Notes: generated by a model from the sequence alone, not told the origin. A stretch of 64,000 nucleotides of DNA from AC-56 sp963702195 (GCA_963702195.1 OY969725.1:2666001-2730000), one strand, 5' to 3'. Positions 42,085 to 50,320 are shown, counted from the stretch's first letter. Made by a program: numbers and translations.

Positions 42085-42627
42085 GTGGAGGCGTCGCCTC
42101 CTCCAGACCCGCAGAGCCCGATCGAGGGGCTCCGCGCCTGGATGGCGCAGCTCGACCGCAGCCTCGGTGTCCGCACTTACCTGCTCGGCGCGATCTCGGT
42201 GCTCGGCCTCGCGGCCGGCGTGGTCGCGGTGGTCCTCGTCCTCCAGCTGAAGCAGGACTCGGCCTCCAAGGACGACGTCGACGCACTAAGCACGCAGATC
42301 GCCACGGTCTCCGACGAGGCGGCGCAGGCGGCGCAGGACAAGGTGAAATCCCTCGATGACCGGATCTCTGCACTGAAGACGAAGGTGGACGGGCTCTCGG
42401 GCGACCAGGCCAACCTGCAGCGGCAGCTGGACGCGCTGAAGCAGGAGGTGCGCTCTGGCACGACGGGCTCCGGAAAGAAGGGAAATGGGGCCGGCTCGAA
42501 CGGGTTCGGGAGCACCTTCCCAGGGACCGGGCTGCCGGGGTCGACGGGATCCGGGGGCGGCGGCGGAAGCGGCTCATCCGGCGGCGGTGGCGGAAGCGGC
42601 AGCGGCGGAACCTCGCCCGGCGGCTGA
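42085..42627 (+). CDS. Membrane protein with coiled coil and Gly/Ser-rich tail
   Basis: 180 residues, GTG start. One membrane helix at about 34-55 (YLLGAISVLGLAAGVVAVVL) is followed by a coiled coil at about 60-115 (DDVDALSTQIATVSDEAAQA and on), then a 50-residue tail of almost only Gly and Ser. The layout suggests a protein that spans or probes the cell wall. I do not recognise a family. Confidence 0.7.
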   Translation: MEASPPPDPQSPIEGLRAWMAQLDRSLGVRTYLLGAISVLGLAAGVVAVVLVLQLKQDSASKDDVDALSTQIATVSDEAAQAAQDKVKSLDDRISALKTKVDGLSGDQANLQRQLDALKQEVRSGTTGSGKKGNGAGSNGFGSTFPGTGLPGSTGSGGGGGSGSSGGGGGSGSGGTSPGG

Positions 42628-42763
42628 CGCCGTAGGGCTCGGGCGGGCGTCGGAGCAACGTCGGCCCCGGGCCGCGGCGGCGCCGGCCGCCTCTACACAG
42701 CCCCGGCGTGGCCGAGCCGCTGGCTTGGGTAGGCAATGAGGGCGGCGGTCGCGTTGAGGGCAT

Positions 42764-42816
42764 GGGGGGTGATCGACTCTCCGTGCGCTATTTGCACGGA
42801 AGCTCAACCACCCCCC
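42764..42816 (+). ncRNA. Two-stem hairpin, candidate structured RNA
   Basis: Outer stem GGGGGGTG/CACCCCCC (8 bp), a symmetrical 8x8 internal loop (42772-42779 and 42801-42808), inner stem TCCGTGC/GCACGGA (7 bp) and a 7-nt loop. It matches no riboswitch or small RNA I know. The fold is by eye; it could equally be a DNA-level or termination structure. Confidence 0.35.
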
Positions 42817-42860
42817 GGCGTTGGGCGGCGATGGCAAGGGGTGACGGGTGGCGCGCCGAG

Positions 42861-42950
42861 TGGCACGAAACGCTCGCGCGACCGGTGACCCCTCCCCTCA
42901 TTGCCCCTGGGGCGACGGCGGTGGTGATCCGCCGCGGGGGCTAGTCCCCC
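42861..42950. repeat. Intergenic repeat copy B with hairpins
   Basis: TGGCACG, CGCGCGACC, GTGACCCC, CTCCCCTC and TGCCC occur in the same order as in copy A (8117-8190). A hairpin CGGCGG/CCGCCG with a 7-nt loop (42916-42934) sits where copy A has its own, with a different loop. A second hairpin GGGGG/CCCCC (42936-42950) follows. Confidence 0.5.
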
Positions 42951-43072
42951 AGCGCGCTCAGCTCCGGAACTCGTTCCGCTCAGCCGTACGCTAGTAACAA
43001 AGCACACTAGATACCCACGCACGCGTCCGGCGGGTGCTCTACGGTCGCTCCACGCCTGAGGAGAGAAATCGC

Positions 43073-43108
43073 ATGCCTGAGGCGACTACGCATACACGCG
43101 GTTCCTGA
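43073..43108 (+). CDS. Upstream ORF (11-residue leader peptide) before the DUF5679 gene
   Basis: Reads MPEATTHTRGS then TGA. GAGGAGAG lies 7 nt before its ATG. Its stop runs directly into the next gene's Shine-Dalgarno (TGAAAGGAG), so ribosomes terminating here could reinitiate on the DUF5679 gene. No obvious amino-acid bias marks it as an attenuator. Confidence 0.4.
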   Translation: MPEATTHTRGS

Positions 43109-43119
43109 AAGGAGACCAG

Positions 43120-43263
43120 ATGCCAACCGGCTACTGCGTGAAGGAACGCAAGAAGGTCGAGATCAAGGATCCCCAGCAGGTGACCATGAAGAACGGTCGC
43201 CCGGCGATCCAGGGCACCTGCCCCGACTGCGGCACGAAGATCTTCAAGATCGGCAAGCTCTAG
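43120..43263 (+). CDS. DUF5679-like mini-protein with a degenerate zinc ribbon
   Basis: 47 residues, below usual ORF cut-offs. The pattern YCVKERKKVEIKDPQQVTMK, then NGRPAIQGTCPDCGTKIFK matches the DUF5679 family of small actinobacterial proteins. The family's first knuckle is CVKC; here Glu9 replaces the second Cys, leaving Cys6, Cys34 and Cys37, so zinc binding may be altered. AAGGAG lies 5 nt before the ATG. Function is unknown. Confidence 0.8.
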   Translation: MPTGYCVKERKKVEIKDPQQVTMKNGRPAIQGTCPDCGTKIFKIGKL

Positions 43264-43378
43264 ACGGACCTTTCAGAAACCGACTAGCTGCCTGCGCCGG
43301 CTTCGGGCTCAGCCCGGGGCCGGTCGCAGTCGTTCTGGGCCGTGGATCGCCGCGGGTGCGATTCCGCCCGCGGTGCGA

Positions 43379-44584
43379 CTACACCGCAGCCAGGCCGGCT
43401 TGGCGGCGGCCGAACAGGTATCCCACGAGCGCCTGCACGACGTCCGGGTCGAACTGCGCGCCGGCGTTCGCCGTGAGCTCGGCCATCGCGTCGGAGTGCG
43501 GCATCGCCCTCCGGTAGGGACGGTCGGAGGTCATGGCGTGGTAGGCGTCGCACGCCAGGATGATCCGGCTGCCCACCGGGATCGCGGCGCCGACGAGGCC
43601 GTCGGGATACCCGGCTCCGTCCCACCGCTCGTGCTCGTGGCGGACCATCCTCGCGATCGCCCCGAATCCGGGGATGGCACGCAGGATTCGCTCCCCGATC
43701 ACGGGGTGCTGGCGCATGATCTCCCACTCCCGCTCGTCGAGCTCGCCGGGCTTGTGAAGGATCTCGTCCGGGACGCCGACCTTGCCGATGTCGTGGAGCA
43801 GCGCCGCGGTGCGTATCTGCTCGACCTCGTCGGCGCTCAGCGCGAGTGCGTCGCCCACGCGGGCGGTGAGGTCGACGACGCTCTCCGAATGCTCGCCGGT
43901 GTAGCGGTCGCGCTCCTCCAGCGCTGAGGCGAGGGCGGCGATCACGTTCCCCTGGCCGTGCTCGGGCGGGTCGCTGCCCTTGCCCCCGGCTTGCATCGCA
44001 GCCTGGTTCCCACCCGCGCCGCGTGCCTGATCCAGCGCCGCTCCGGCGGCCGCGAGCAGCGCCTCCGGTGCCTGTCCGGGCTCCAGCCCCGCGACGCCGA
44101 TCGACACGGGAATGCCCCGGATGGCACCGACCTCGAGCTCCTCCATCTTGATCAGCAGCCGCTTGACCGCCGCCAGCGCCTCGGCCGCCTCGGTCTCGCC
44201 GAAGAGGATCGCGAACTCGTCCCCTCCCATCCGGCAGGCGAGGTCGTTCATTCGGGTCTCCTCCGAGATCAGGTGCCCGACGGCCCCGAGCACGGCATCG
44301 CCGGCGGCGTAGCTGTGCTCGAGGTTGAGCTGGCGGAAGCGGTCGACGTCCAGCAGGGCGACACTCAGGGGCCGCCCGTAGCGGTCGGCGCGCGCGGCGT
44401 CCAGCTCGAGCTGGGTCCTGAATGCGCGCAGGCTCAGGAGGCTCCGGGTGAGCGGGTCCCGATGCTCCAGCTGCGACAGCCTTCCCTCGAGCTCGGCGAT
44501 GCGCTGCCGCGCGGCCGCGAGCTGGTCGGCGAGGCTGTTCCGGTCCCTGGCGCGCACGTTCGTCCTGTTTATCGGCGTGCGCAC
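43379..44584 (-). CDS. Bifunctional-type GGDEF and HD-GYP protein
   Basis: 401 residues. A short coiled coil (15-42) leads to a GGDEF domain with an intact GGDEF (120-124) and an RxxD inhibitory site (Arg111-Asp114), then an HD-GYP domain with HDIGKVGVPD and HEHERWDGAGYPDGL. One protein thus carries both synthesis and breakdown motifs for cyclic-di-GMP. No membrane or sensor domain is present. Net activity cannot be read from sequence. GTG start. Confidence 0.92.
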   Translation of the reverse strand: MRTPINRTNVRARDRNSLADQLAAARQRIAELEGRLSQLEHRDPLTRSLLSLRAFRTQLELDAARADRYGRPLSVALLDVDRFRQLNLEHSYAAGDAVLGAVGHLISEETRMNDLACRMGGDEFAILFGETEAAEALAAVKRLLIKMEELEVGAIRGIPVSIGVAGLEPGQAPEALLAAAGAALDQARGAGGNQAAMQAGGKGSDPPEHGQGNVIAALASALEERDRYTGEHSESVVDLTARVGDALALSADEVEQIRTAALLHDIGKVGVPDEILHKPGELDEREWEIMRQHPVIGERILRAIPGFGAIARMVRHEHERWDGAGYPDGLVGAAIPVGSRIILACDAYHAMTSDRPYRRAMPHSDAMAELTANAGAQFDPDVVQALVGYLFGRRQAGLAAV

Positions 44585-44698
44585 GAACGCCTTTAAGCGT
44601 TGTGGACGCCTGTCGCAGGCGTGCGGACGGTGAACCGCGCCGCCCAGGGAGGAGTATTACGGGGGACGTGTGGACACTCCACGGACACGGAAGACCCC

Positions 44699-45208
44699 AT
44701 GGCTGACACTGCGCTGACGAAGGATTCGGACGTCCGCGAGGCCTACGCGGCCCACGCCGGCGAGCTCTACGGCTTCGCGCTTCGGTCGCTCGAGGATCCC
44801 GGGATGGCCGAGGAGGCCGTCCAGGACACGTTCCTGCGGGCGTGGCGGGCAGGCGATCGATTCGACCCGCAGATCGGCTCCCTCCGGACATGGCTCTTCG
44901 CGATCCTGCGAAACGTGGTGATCGACCTCGGCCGGGCGCGCTCGAATCGGCCGGTTGCGACCGGCGAGCTCCCGGAGCAGGGACACGAGCCGTTCGAGGA
45001 GATTCTCGTCAGCTGGCAGGTCGAGGAGGCCCTGAGGCGCATCGGCGACCAGCACCGCCGGGTGCTCGTCGAGACCTACCTGCGAGGCCGCCCCTACGCG
45101 GAGGTGGCGCTGGAGCTGGGGGTGCCCGAGGGAACGATCAAGAGTCGCGTGTACTACGGCCTGAGGGCGCTCCGCAACGCGCTCGAGGAGATGGGCTATG
45201 ACGGCTGA
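44699..45208 (+). CDS. ECF-family RNA polymerase sigma factor
   Basis: 169 residues: region 2 (ELYGFALRSLEDPGMAEEAV, QDTFLRAWRAGDRFDPQ, LRTWLFAILRNVVIDLGR) and region 4 (EALRRIGDQHRRVLVETYLR, YAEVALELGVPEGTIKSRVY). The ATG at 44699 starts immediately before region 2. It overlaps an anti-sigma gene by 11 bp, the usual pair. Confidence 0.93.
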   Translation: MADTALTKDSDVREAYAAHAGELYGFALRSLEDPGMAEEAVQDTFLRAWRAGDRFDPQIGSLRTWLFAILRNVVIDLGRARSNRPVATGELPEQGHEPFEEILVSWQVEEALRRIGDQHRRVLVETYLRGRPYAEVALELGVPEGTIKSRVYYGLRALRNALEEMGYDG

Positions 45209-45893
45209 CGAGTGCCGCATCTGGCGCGAGCGCCTCGGGGCATTCGTACTGGGGCAGCTCTCCGACTCCGAGCGCGCCGCCACCGAGGCGCATCTCGAGG
45301 GGTGCCCCGACTGCCGCGCCGAGGCCGATGGGCTGGCCCCGATGGCAGCGATGCTCGAGCGCGCAAATCCCGACCAACTCTCCCCCGCCCCGGCGCCCCC
45401 GCCGGACCTCGGCGATCGGATCGCTCGGCGGATCGCGGCCGAGCGCGGCGCCACGCGGCGGCGGCGCCTGCGGTTCGGACTCGGCCTCGGAGCCGCGGCG
45501 GCGGCCGCGACGGCCGCCATCCTGCTCGCCGTGTCGCTGACGGGCTCGACTCCCACGCAGCCGCAGCCGGAGACGGTCGCCTTCAAGGGTCTTCCCAAGG
45601 GAGTCTCGGTCAACGCCAGCCTCGAGTCCCGCGCCTGGGGCAGCGACGTCAGCCTCCACGTCCGCGGCTTCCGGCCCGGCACGCTTTGCACCGTCTGGCT
45701 GCGGCGCAGCGACGGGACGAAGGTCCCCGCCGGCTCCTTCCGCTACGTCTACGCGGGCGAGAGCGACGAGGCCCAGCTGAGCTCGGGCCTGGATCCGCCG
45801 GATGTGGCGGCGATCGGACTGCGGGCGGGCTCCAGGACCTTCGTCGCGCCCGTCAGCGCCCGCGCCCTGGGCCTCGGCCCGGCGCAAAGCTAG
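45198..45893 (+). CDS. Membrane anti-sigma factor with zinc-binding ASD domain
   Basis: 231 residues. The N-terminal domain has HLEGCPDC (His32, Cys36, Cys39), the zinc anti-sigma motif that holds the ECF sigma factor. One membrane helix lies at about 93-115 (GLGLGAAAAAATAAILLAVS). The outer domain of about 110 residues (ETVAFKGLPKGVSVNASLES and on) is beta-rich and may sense the signal. It probably releases the upstream sigma factor on stress. Confidence 0.9.
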   Translation: MTADECRIWRERLGAFVLGQLSDSERAATEAHLEGCPDCRAEADGLAPMAAMLERANPDQLSPAPAPPPDLGDRIARRIAAERGATRRRRLRFGLGLGAAAAAATAAILLAVSLTGSTPTQPQPETVAFKGLPKGVSVNASLESRAWGSDVSLHVRGFRPGTLCTVWLRRSDGTKVPAGSFRYVYAGESDEAQLSSGLDPPDVAAIGLRAGSRTFVAPVSARALGLGPAQS

Positions 45894-45902
45894 CCGGGGA
45901 AG

Positions 45903-45943
45903 GGGGGAGGATCGCCGCGCCGCAGGCGGGCGCGGCCTCCCCC
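45903..45943 (+). terminator. Long GC hairpin after the sigma/anti-sigma operon
   Basis: Outer stem GGGGGAGG/CCTCCCCC, a 4-nt bulge (ATCG), inner stem CCGCGCC/GGCGCGG and a 7-nt loop. No U-tract follows. Confidence 0.6.
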
Positions 45944-45971
45944 TACCCCGAGATCTGCGATAAACGCTCTG

Positions 45972-47354
45972 GTGGAGAGACTCAGCGCCGACGACACGCG
46001 CATCCTCAGGCTCGAATCCGACGTCATCGCAGGCCACACGCTGAAGATGGTGGTGGTCGACCCTCCCGAGGGCGGGGAGCCGCTGACTCTCGACCTCGTC
46101 CGGCGCCGGGTGGAGTCCCGGCTCGCCGGCCACCGCCGCGCCCGTCAGCGCCTGGCCCCCACGCCCCTGAACCTCGCGACACCGGCCTGGATCGACGATG
46201 AGAGCTTCGACATCCGACACCACGTCCGGCTCGCCTCGGAGCCGGTCCGAAACCGGGACGAGCTCCTCGCGTACGCGGGCAAGGCGATGGCGGAACGCCT
46301 GGACCACCTGCGGCCACTGTGGTGCATCGACTTCGCGGGCCCGCTCGACGACCGTCGGTCGGCGCTCGTCATCAGGATCCACCACTGCATGGCCGACGGG
46401 GTCACCGCTCTTCGCATGCTCTCGCAGCTCTTGTGGGATGACGGCTCGGGGGCCGAGCCGGGGGAAGTAACGCCCTGGCAGGCCCGGTCCGAGCCCGCCC
46501 CGTCCCGCCTGCTGGCCGCGGGCGTCAGCAGCCGGGTTCGGGACCTTGGGGGCGCGGTGTCGGCCGGTGCGCGCGCCGCGGTGTCGCCGCGGCGCTGGAG
46601 GGGGACCGGCCGCGAGCTCATGGGGCTGCCCGCGACCCTCCGCCGCGAGCTTTGGCCGCTCGGCGCCGACACGGCGTTCGACCAGCGCATCGGCGGCGAC
46701 CGGGAGCTCGCGTTCACGTCATGTGACCTGGCGGACCTGAAGCGCATCGAGCGCGCCGCCGGGGAGGACGTGACCGTCAACGACGTCGTCCTCGCGATGG
46801 TCGCCGGAGCCATCCGCCGCTGGCTCTCCACGCATGACGAGCCCATGGAGACGATGCGAGTCCAGATCCCCGTGAGCATGCACCACCGCGACGAGAACGG
46901 TGATGCTCTCGGCAACCGGGACTCGTTCCTGTTCTGCGACCTGCCCATCTCCGAGGCGGATCCGCGCGCCCGCCTGGAGGCGATCAACGCGGAGACGAGC
47001 AGCCGCAAGGAGCACCACGATCCCGCCGAGCTGTACTCGTTCTTCCACAGCCTCTCCCACATCAGGCCGCTGTACCGCGTCGCCTCCGAGCTGACGTCGG
47101 GCCCGCGAGAGTTCGCGCTCTCGGTGTCCAACGTCCCGGGCCCGAGGGATCCGGTCAGCATGCTCGGCGGCAACGTGGCCGAGCTCTACTCCGTCGCCGA
47201 GCCCGCGGACCGCCACGCGCTGCGCGCTTCGGCGATCTCGCTCGCGGGCCGGATGAGCCTCGGGTTCTGCACCGATCCGGGGGCCGTCCCGGGCGTGGCC
47301 GACCTGGCGGACGGGCTGGATGCGTCGCTCGCCGAGCTGCTCGAGCTCTGCTGA
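45972..47354 (+). CDS. Wax ester synthase/diacylglycerol acyltransferase family protein
   Basis: 460 residues. The catalytic HHCMADG (HHXXXDG) is at 137-143; VTVNDVVLAMVAGAIRRWL and FALSVSNVPGPRDPVSMLGG are the other family motifs. These enzymes join an acyl-CoA to an alcohol or diacylglycerol to make storage wax esters or triacylglycerol. GTG start, after a GATAAA -10-like box. It fits the acyl-CoA metabolism genes elsewhere in the window. Confidence 0.92.
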   Translation: MERLSADDTRILRLESDVIAGHTLKMVVVDPPEGGEPLTLDLVRRRVESRLAGHRRARQRLAPTPLNLATPAWIDDESFDIRHHVRLASEPVRNRDELLAYAGKAMAERLDHLRPLWCIDFAGPLDDRRSALVIRIHHCMADGVTALRMLSQLLWDDGSGAEPGEVTPWQARSEPAPSRLLAAGVSSRVRDLGGAVSAGARAAVSPRRWRGTGRELMGLPATLRRELWPLGADTAFDQRIGGDRELAFTSCDLADLKRIERAAGEDVTVNDVVLAMVAGAIRRWLSTHDEPMETMRVQIPVSMHHRDENGDALGNRDSFLFCDLPISEADPRARLEAINAETSSRKEHHDPAELYSFFHSLSHIRPLYRVASELTSGPREFALSVSNVPGPRDPVSMLGGNVAELYSVAEPADRHALRASAISLAGRMSLGFCTDPGAVPGVADLADGLDASLAELLELC

Positions 47355-47360
47355 GGTGGC

Positions 47361-48890
47361 TCAGGGACGCTTGGCGGCGTCCCGGAACTTCACCATGCCG
47401 CCGAGCACGCCCACATAGGCCGTGCCGTTGGGGGCGATCGTGACCGGCGCGTAGTTGTTGTTGTAGCCGAGGCCCTCGCCTGAGAGCCGGCTCCAGACGC
47501 GGCGGCCGGTGTCGAGGTCGAGCGCGGTCAGGTACCAGGCGTCCTGGTGGTCCGCACGCGGTGGCTTCGTGTACGTGTAGACGAGGCCGGCCTTGCCGGA
47601 CACCTTCGGCACGACGGACGGAGCGCGCTGGGCGCTGTGCCAGGCTTTGTGGCAGCCCCTGCCGTCGCGGTCGACGTCCACTCGCTCGAGGCCCGGGGCC
47701 GTGACTCCGCCCTGCTCGGTTGCGGTGACCTTGTAGCCATAGTTGTTCTCGACGATCAGCGCCCGCCCGGCCCCGATCAGCGACTGGTCGGTCGAGGACC
47801 TGCCCTTCTTGAACACCGGCACCTTGCAGACGACCCGGCCGCCCCTGGGATTGGCGCGTCGCCGGAAGACCACGATGTCGATCGGGTCCGCGTTGTCGGT
47901 GATCGCCACGTAGCGGCCCCCTCCCATGATCGTCGGCGTCGCGCCCGAGCCGGCCTCCGTCTGGCCAGGCTTGACCGTGCCGTCGTTCGGATAGCCGTGC
48001 CGCCAGACGACGCGGACCCGGCCATGCCTGGCGCTCAGCCGGTAGAGCGCCCGATCGGTCACGACGTAGACGCCTTTGCGCTCGTCGACCGCGAACGAGT
48101 TGCCGATCGGCGAGCCGAGGTCGCGGGTGTGGACCTTCCCGCTCTGGCGGTTGATCCACCCCACGGTGCCGTCCGCGGAGGCGAACCAGATCCGCCCCTC
48201 CCAGTCCGGGAGGGCGGAGATGATCTTGTCGTCGCTCGCGAGCAGGCCGCGGAGGTCGAAGTCGCGGCTCTTCTTGAACCCAGGCCCCCCGGTCTCCGCG
48301 ATCACGAAGACGTGGCGTGTGGTGGTCGGAGCGATCACCCGGTCGCCGCGACCGAGGTAGAAGTAGCCGCCGCCGCTGAAGTCGGTGAACGGGTTCCCGG
48401 CGCTCGGCTGGCGCGGCGGAAGCGGGTAGGTCGCGAGCGGCGTCAACGTCGCCGGATCGATGATCGCCGCGACCGGCCGGTCGAGGCCGACGCAGATCGC
48501 CACCAGCCGGCCCTTCGAGTCGAAGGTGATCGAGGCGCACTCGCGGGTCAGCACGGCCCCCGTGTAGAACGCGGACTGCGTTTGGATGTTGTGCCCGAGG
48601 GGCCCGCTCCACGTGTATGCGTCGGTCTGGTAGGCGTCGTTGTGAAGGTTCGAGACGCCGTTCGGCGCCATGAAGGGGTTCTGAGGAACGAGCGGCAGAT
48701 GGAATGGGTCCGGCTTCGCCGGCGAGCCCTCGAACGGCTGGATGTCCCCCGCCATCGGGCCCTGCGGGATGGGCTGCGGGGTCACGCCCGTGGTCTGCGC
48801 CACCGCCACCCCCGGGGCCGCCAGGAGCGCCAGAACAGCGGCCGCGGCGATTGCCGTGCGCTGCATCATTCGAATCGCCAGGCTACCCAT
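47361..48890 (-). CDS. Secreted beta-propeller-like protein
   Basis: About 509 residues from the ATG at 48890 (GGAGGGGCG before it). A signal peptide ends near AVAQT. Repeats of about 45-60 residues with aromatic/Asp patterns (ITFDSKGRLVAICVG, VDERKGVYVVTDRALYRL, LTALDLDTGRRVWSRLSG, VTIAPNGTAYVGVLGGMVKF) suggest a PQQ/YVTN-like propeller. No catalytic residues are evident. Its partner or ligand is unknown. Confidence 0.7.
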   Translation of the reverse strand: MGSLAIRMMQRTAIAAAAVLALLAAPGVAVAQTTGVTPQPIPQGPMAGDIQPFEGSPAKPDPFHLPLVPQNPFMAPNGVSNLHNDAYQTDAYTWSGPLGHNIQTQSAFYTGAVLTRECASITFDSKGRLVAICVGLDRPVAAIIDPATLTPLATYPLPPRQPSAGNPFTDFSGGGYFYLGRGDRVIAPTTTRHVFVIAETGGPGFKKSRDFDLRGLLASDDKIISALPDWEGRIWFASADGTVGWINRQSGKVHTRDLGSPIGNSFAVDERKGVYVVTDRALYRLSARHGRVRVVWRHGYPNDGTVKPGQTEAGSGATPTIMGGGRYVAITDNADPIDIVVFRRRANPRGGRVVCKVPVFKKGRSSTDQSLIGAGRALIVENNYGYKVTATEQGGVTAPGLERVDVDRDGRGCHKAWHSAQRAPSVVPKVSGKAGLVYTYTKPPRADHQDAWYLTALDLDTGRRVWSRLSGEGLGYNNNYAPVTIAPNGTAYVGVLGGMVKFRDAAKRP

Positions 48891-48940
48891 CGCCCCTCCA
48901 TCGCGTGTCGATTGATTCAAGGATGGAAGAATGAGAGGCG

Positions 48941-49354
48941 ATGCCGGCTCAGAAACCCCTGGAGCTGATCCTCGCCCGGAACCTGCTCACCAGCATCTCC
49001 ACCCCGGCCTTCCTCGTCGACGAGCATGCCGCCCTGGTCTTCTACAACGAGGCCGCCGGGGCGCTGCTGGGCCGCTCGTTCGAGGACGTGGGGAGGATGA
49101 GCCCCGAGGAGTGGACGTCGAGATACGGCCCGTTCGACGCCAACGGCAAGCCGGTGGAGCTCGACGAGCTTCCCACCACGCGCGCGGTGCGCGACGGCCG
49201 CCCCGCCCATGCGGTATTCACGATCCGGTCGGCGAACGGCGGCAGCAGGGAGATCGAATCGAGCGCGTTTCCAATCGTGGCGTCCGAGGAGGGATCGTCG
49301 GGAGCGATGATCTTCTTCTGGCCGCAGGGCAAGCACAGCGAGGAGCAGGAATGA
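48941..49354 (+). CDS. Single PAS-domain protein
   Basis: 137 residues: one PAS domain (NLLTSISTPAFLVDEHAALV, FYNEAAGALLGRSFEDV, then IVASEEGSSGAMIFFWP) without an output domain. Its stop overlaps the start of a metallo-beta-lactamase-fold gene (ATGA). The pair suggests a sensor acting on a hydrolase. No cofactor-binding residue can be fixed by eye. Confidence 0.85.
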   Translation: MPAQKPLELILARNLLTSISTPAFLVDEHAALVFYNEAAGALLGRSFEDVGRMSPEEWTSRYGPFDANGKPVELDELPTTRAVRDGRPAHAVFTIRSANGGSREIESSAFPIVASEEGSSGAMIFFWPQGKHSEEQE

Positions 49355-50235
49355 AGATCAAGGTATGGGGCGCGCGGGGATCGGTCCCGGCACCGGGGCC
49401 GGAGATGAACCGCTACGGGGGCAACACGTCATGCGTCGAGATCACGCTGGCGAGCGGAGAGCACTTGATCCTCGATGCCGGGACGGGCATCCGCACGCTC
49501 GGCCTCGACCTCACGGCCTCGCCGCACGTGAACATCCTGCTGACCCACCTGCACCTGGACCACATCCAGGGGCTGATGTTCTTCCCGCCCTGCTTTCGCG
49601 CCGACGCGGACATCACGATCTGGGGCCCCGCCTCGCCCGAGGCCTCGCTCGAGGACCGCGTCGCGCGCTACATCTCGGCGCCCCTGTCGCCGGTCGAGGT
49701 CCGCGAGCTGCCGTGCGACGTCTCGTTCCACGACACGCCGCCGAGCGAGTGGAAGCTCGGCTCCGCGACGATCCGCTGCGAGGCCGTGAACCACCGCGGG
49801 CCCACGCTCGGCTTCCGGGTCACCGAGGGTGACACCTCACTCTGCTACATCCCGGATCACGAGCCAGCGCTGGGAACCGTGCTCGCGGAGACCGAGCGGG
49901 AATGGATATCCGGCTACGAGCTGGCGCGCGACGCCGACCTCCTGATCCACGACTGCCAGTACGCGGACGACGAGTATCCGCTCCACGTGGGCTGGGGACA
50001 CTCGGGGGTGAGCGACGCCCTCACCTTCGCCTCGCGAGTCGGCGCTCGCGGCCTCCTCCTCTTCCACCACGACCCGCTGCACGCCGACGGGTTCCTCGAC
50101 GCCCTCCACAGCACGGCCCGTCGCCGCTGGTCGGAGCTCGGCGGCGACCCCGCCGCGGTCGCCATGGCGATGGAGAGCGGAGAGCTCGATGTCGGCCCCG
50201 CGACGACCCCTGCCGGGCTCGCGACGCCAGCCTGA
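49351..50235 (+). CDS. Metallo-beta-lactamase-fold hydrolase
   Basis: 294 residues. The metal motif HLHLDH is at 66-71, preceded by IKVWGARGSVPAPGPEMNRYGGNTS, a start typical of the PhnP/cyclic-phosphodiesterase-like branch. Later ligands include His in NHRGPT and Asp/His in DHEPALG and HDCQYADDEYP. The substrate may be a phosphodiester or cyclic nucleotide, which is inference. It is translated together with the PAS gene. Confidence 0.87.
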   Translation: MKIKVWGARGSVPAPGPEMNRYGGNTSCVEITLASGEHLILDAGTGIRTLGLDLTASPHVNILLTHLHLDHIQGLMFFPPCFRADADITIWGPASPEASLEDRVARYISAPLSPVEVRELPCDVSFHDTPPSEWKLGSATIRCEAVNHRGPTLGFRVTEGDTSLCYIPDHEPALGTVLAETEREWISGYELARDADLLIHDCQYADDEYPLHVGWGHSGVSDALTFASRVGARGLLLFHHDPLHADGFLDALHSTARRRWSELGGDPAAVAMAMESGELDVGPATTPAGLATPA

Positions 50236-50295
50236 GCGTTCGGACTCCGTGCGCCGCGTGCGGTTCCCCGCTCAGGTGCAGGGGCTTTCGACACT

Positions 50296-50320
50296 CGGTA
50301 CAAGCCCGTGCCGAAAATTT
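50296..50320 (+). terminator. Weak hairpin after the PAS/MBL pair
   Basis: CGGTAC/GTGCCG stem (one G-U pair) with loop AAGCCC, followed by AAAATTT. Confidence 0.35.

Larger units (their letters stand above)
42628..43072. other. 490-bp structured intergenic region (5' part)
   Basis: No gene-like frame is seen. The stretch holds a two-stem hairpin (42764-42816), a copy of the dispersed repeat (42861-42950) and an AT-rich patch near 42990-43015 (CTAGTAACAAAGC, CTAGATAC) that may be the promoter of the tiny DUF5679 gene. Confidence 0.55.
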
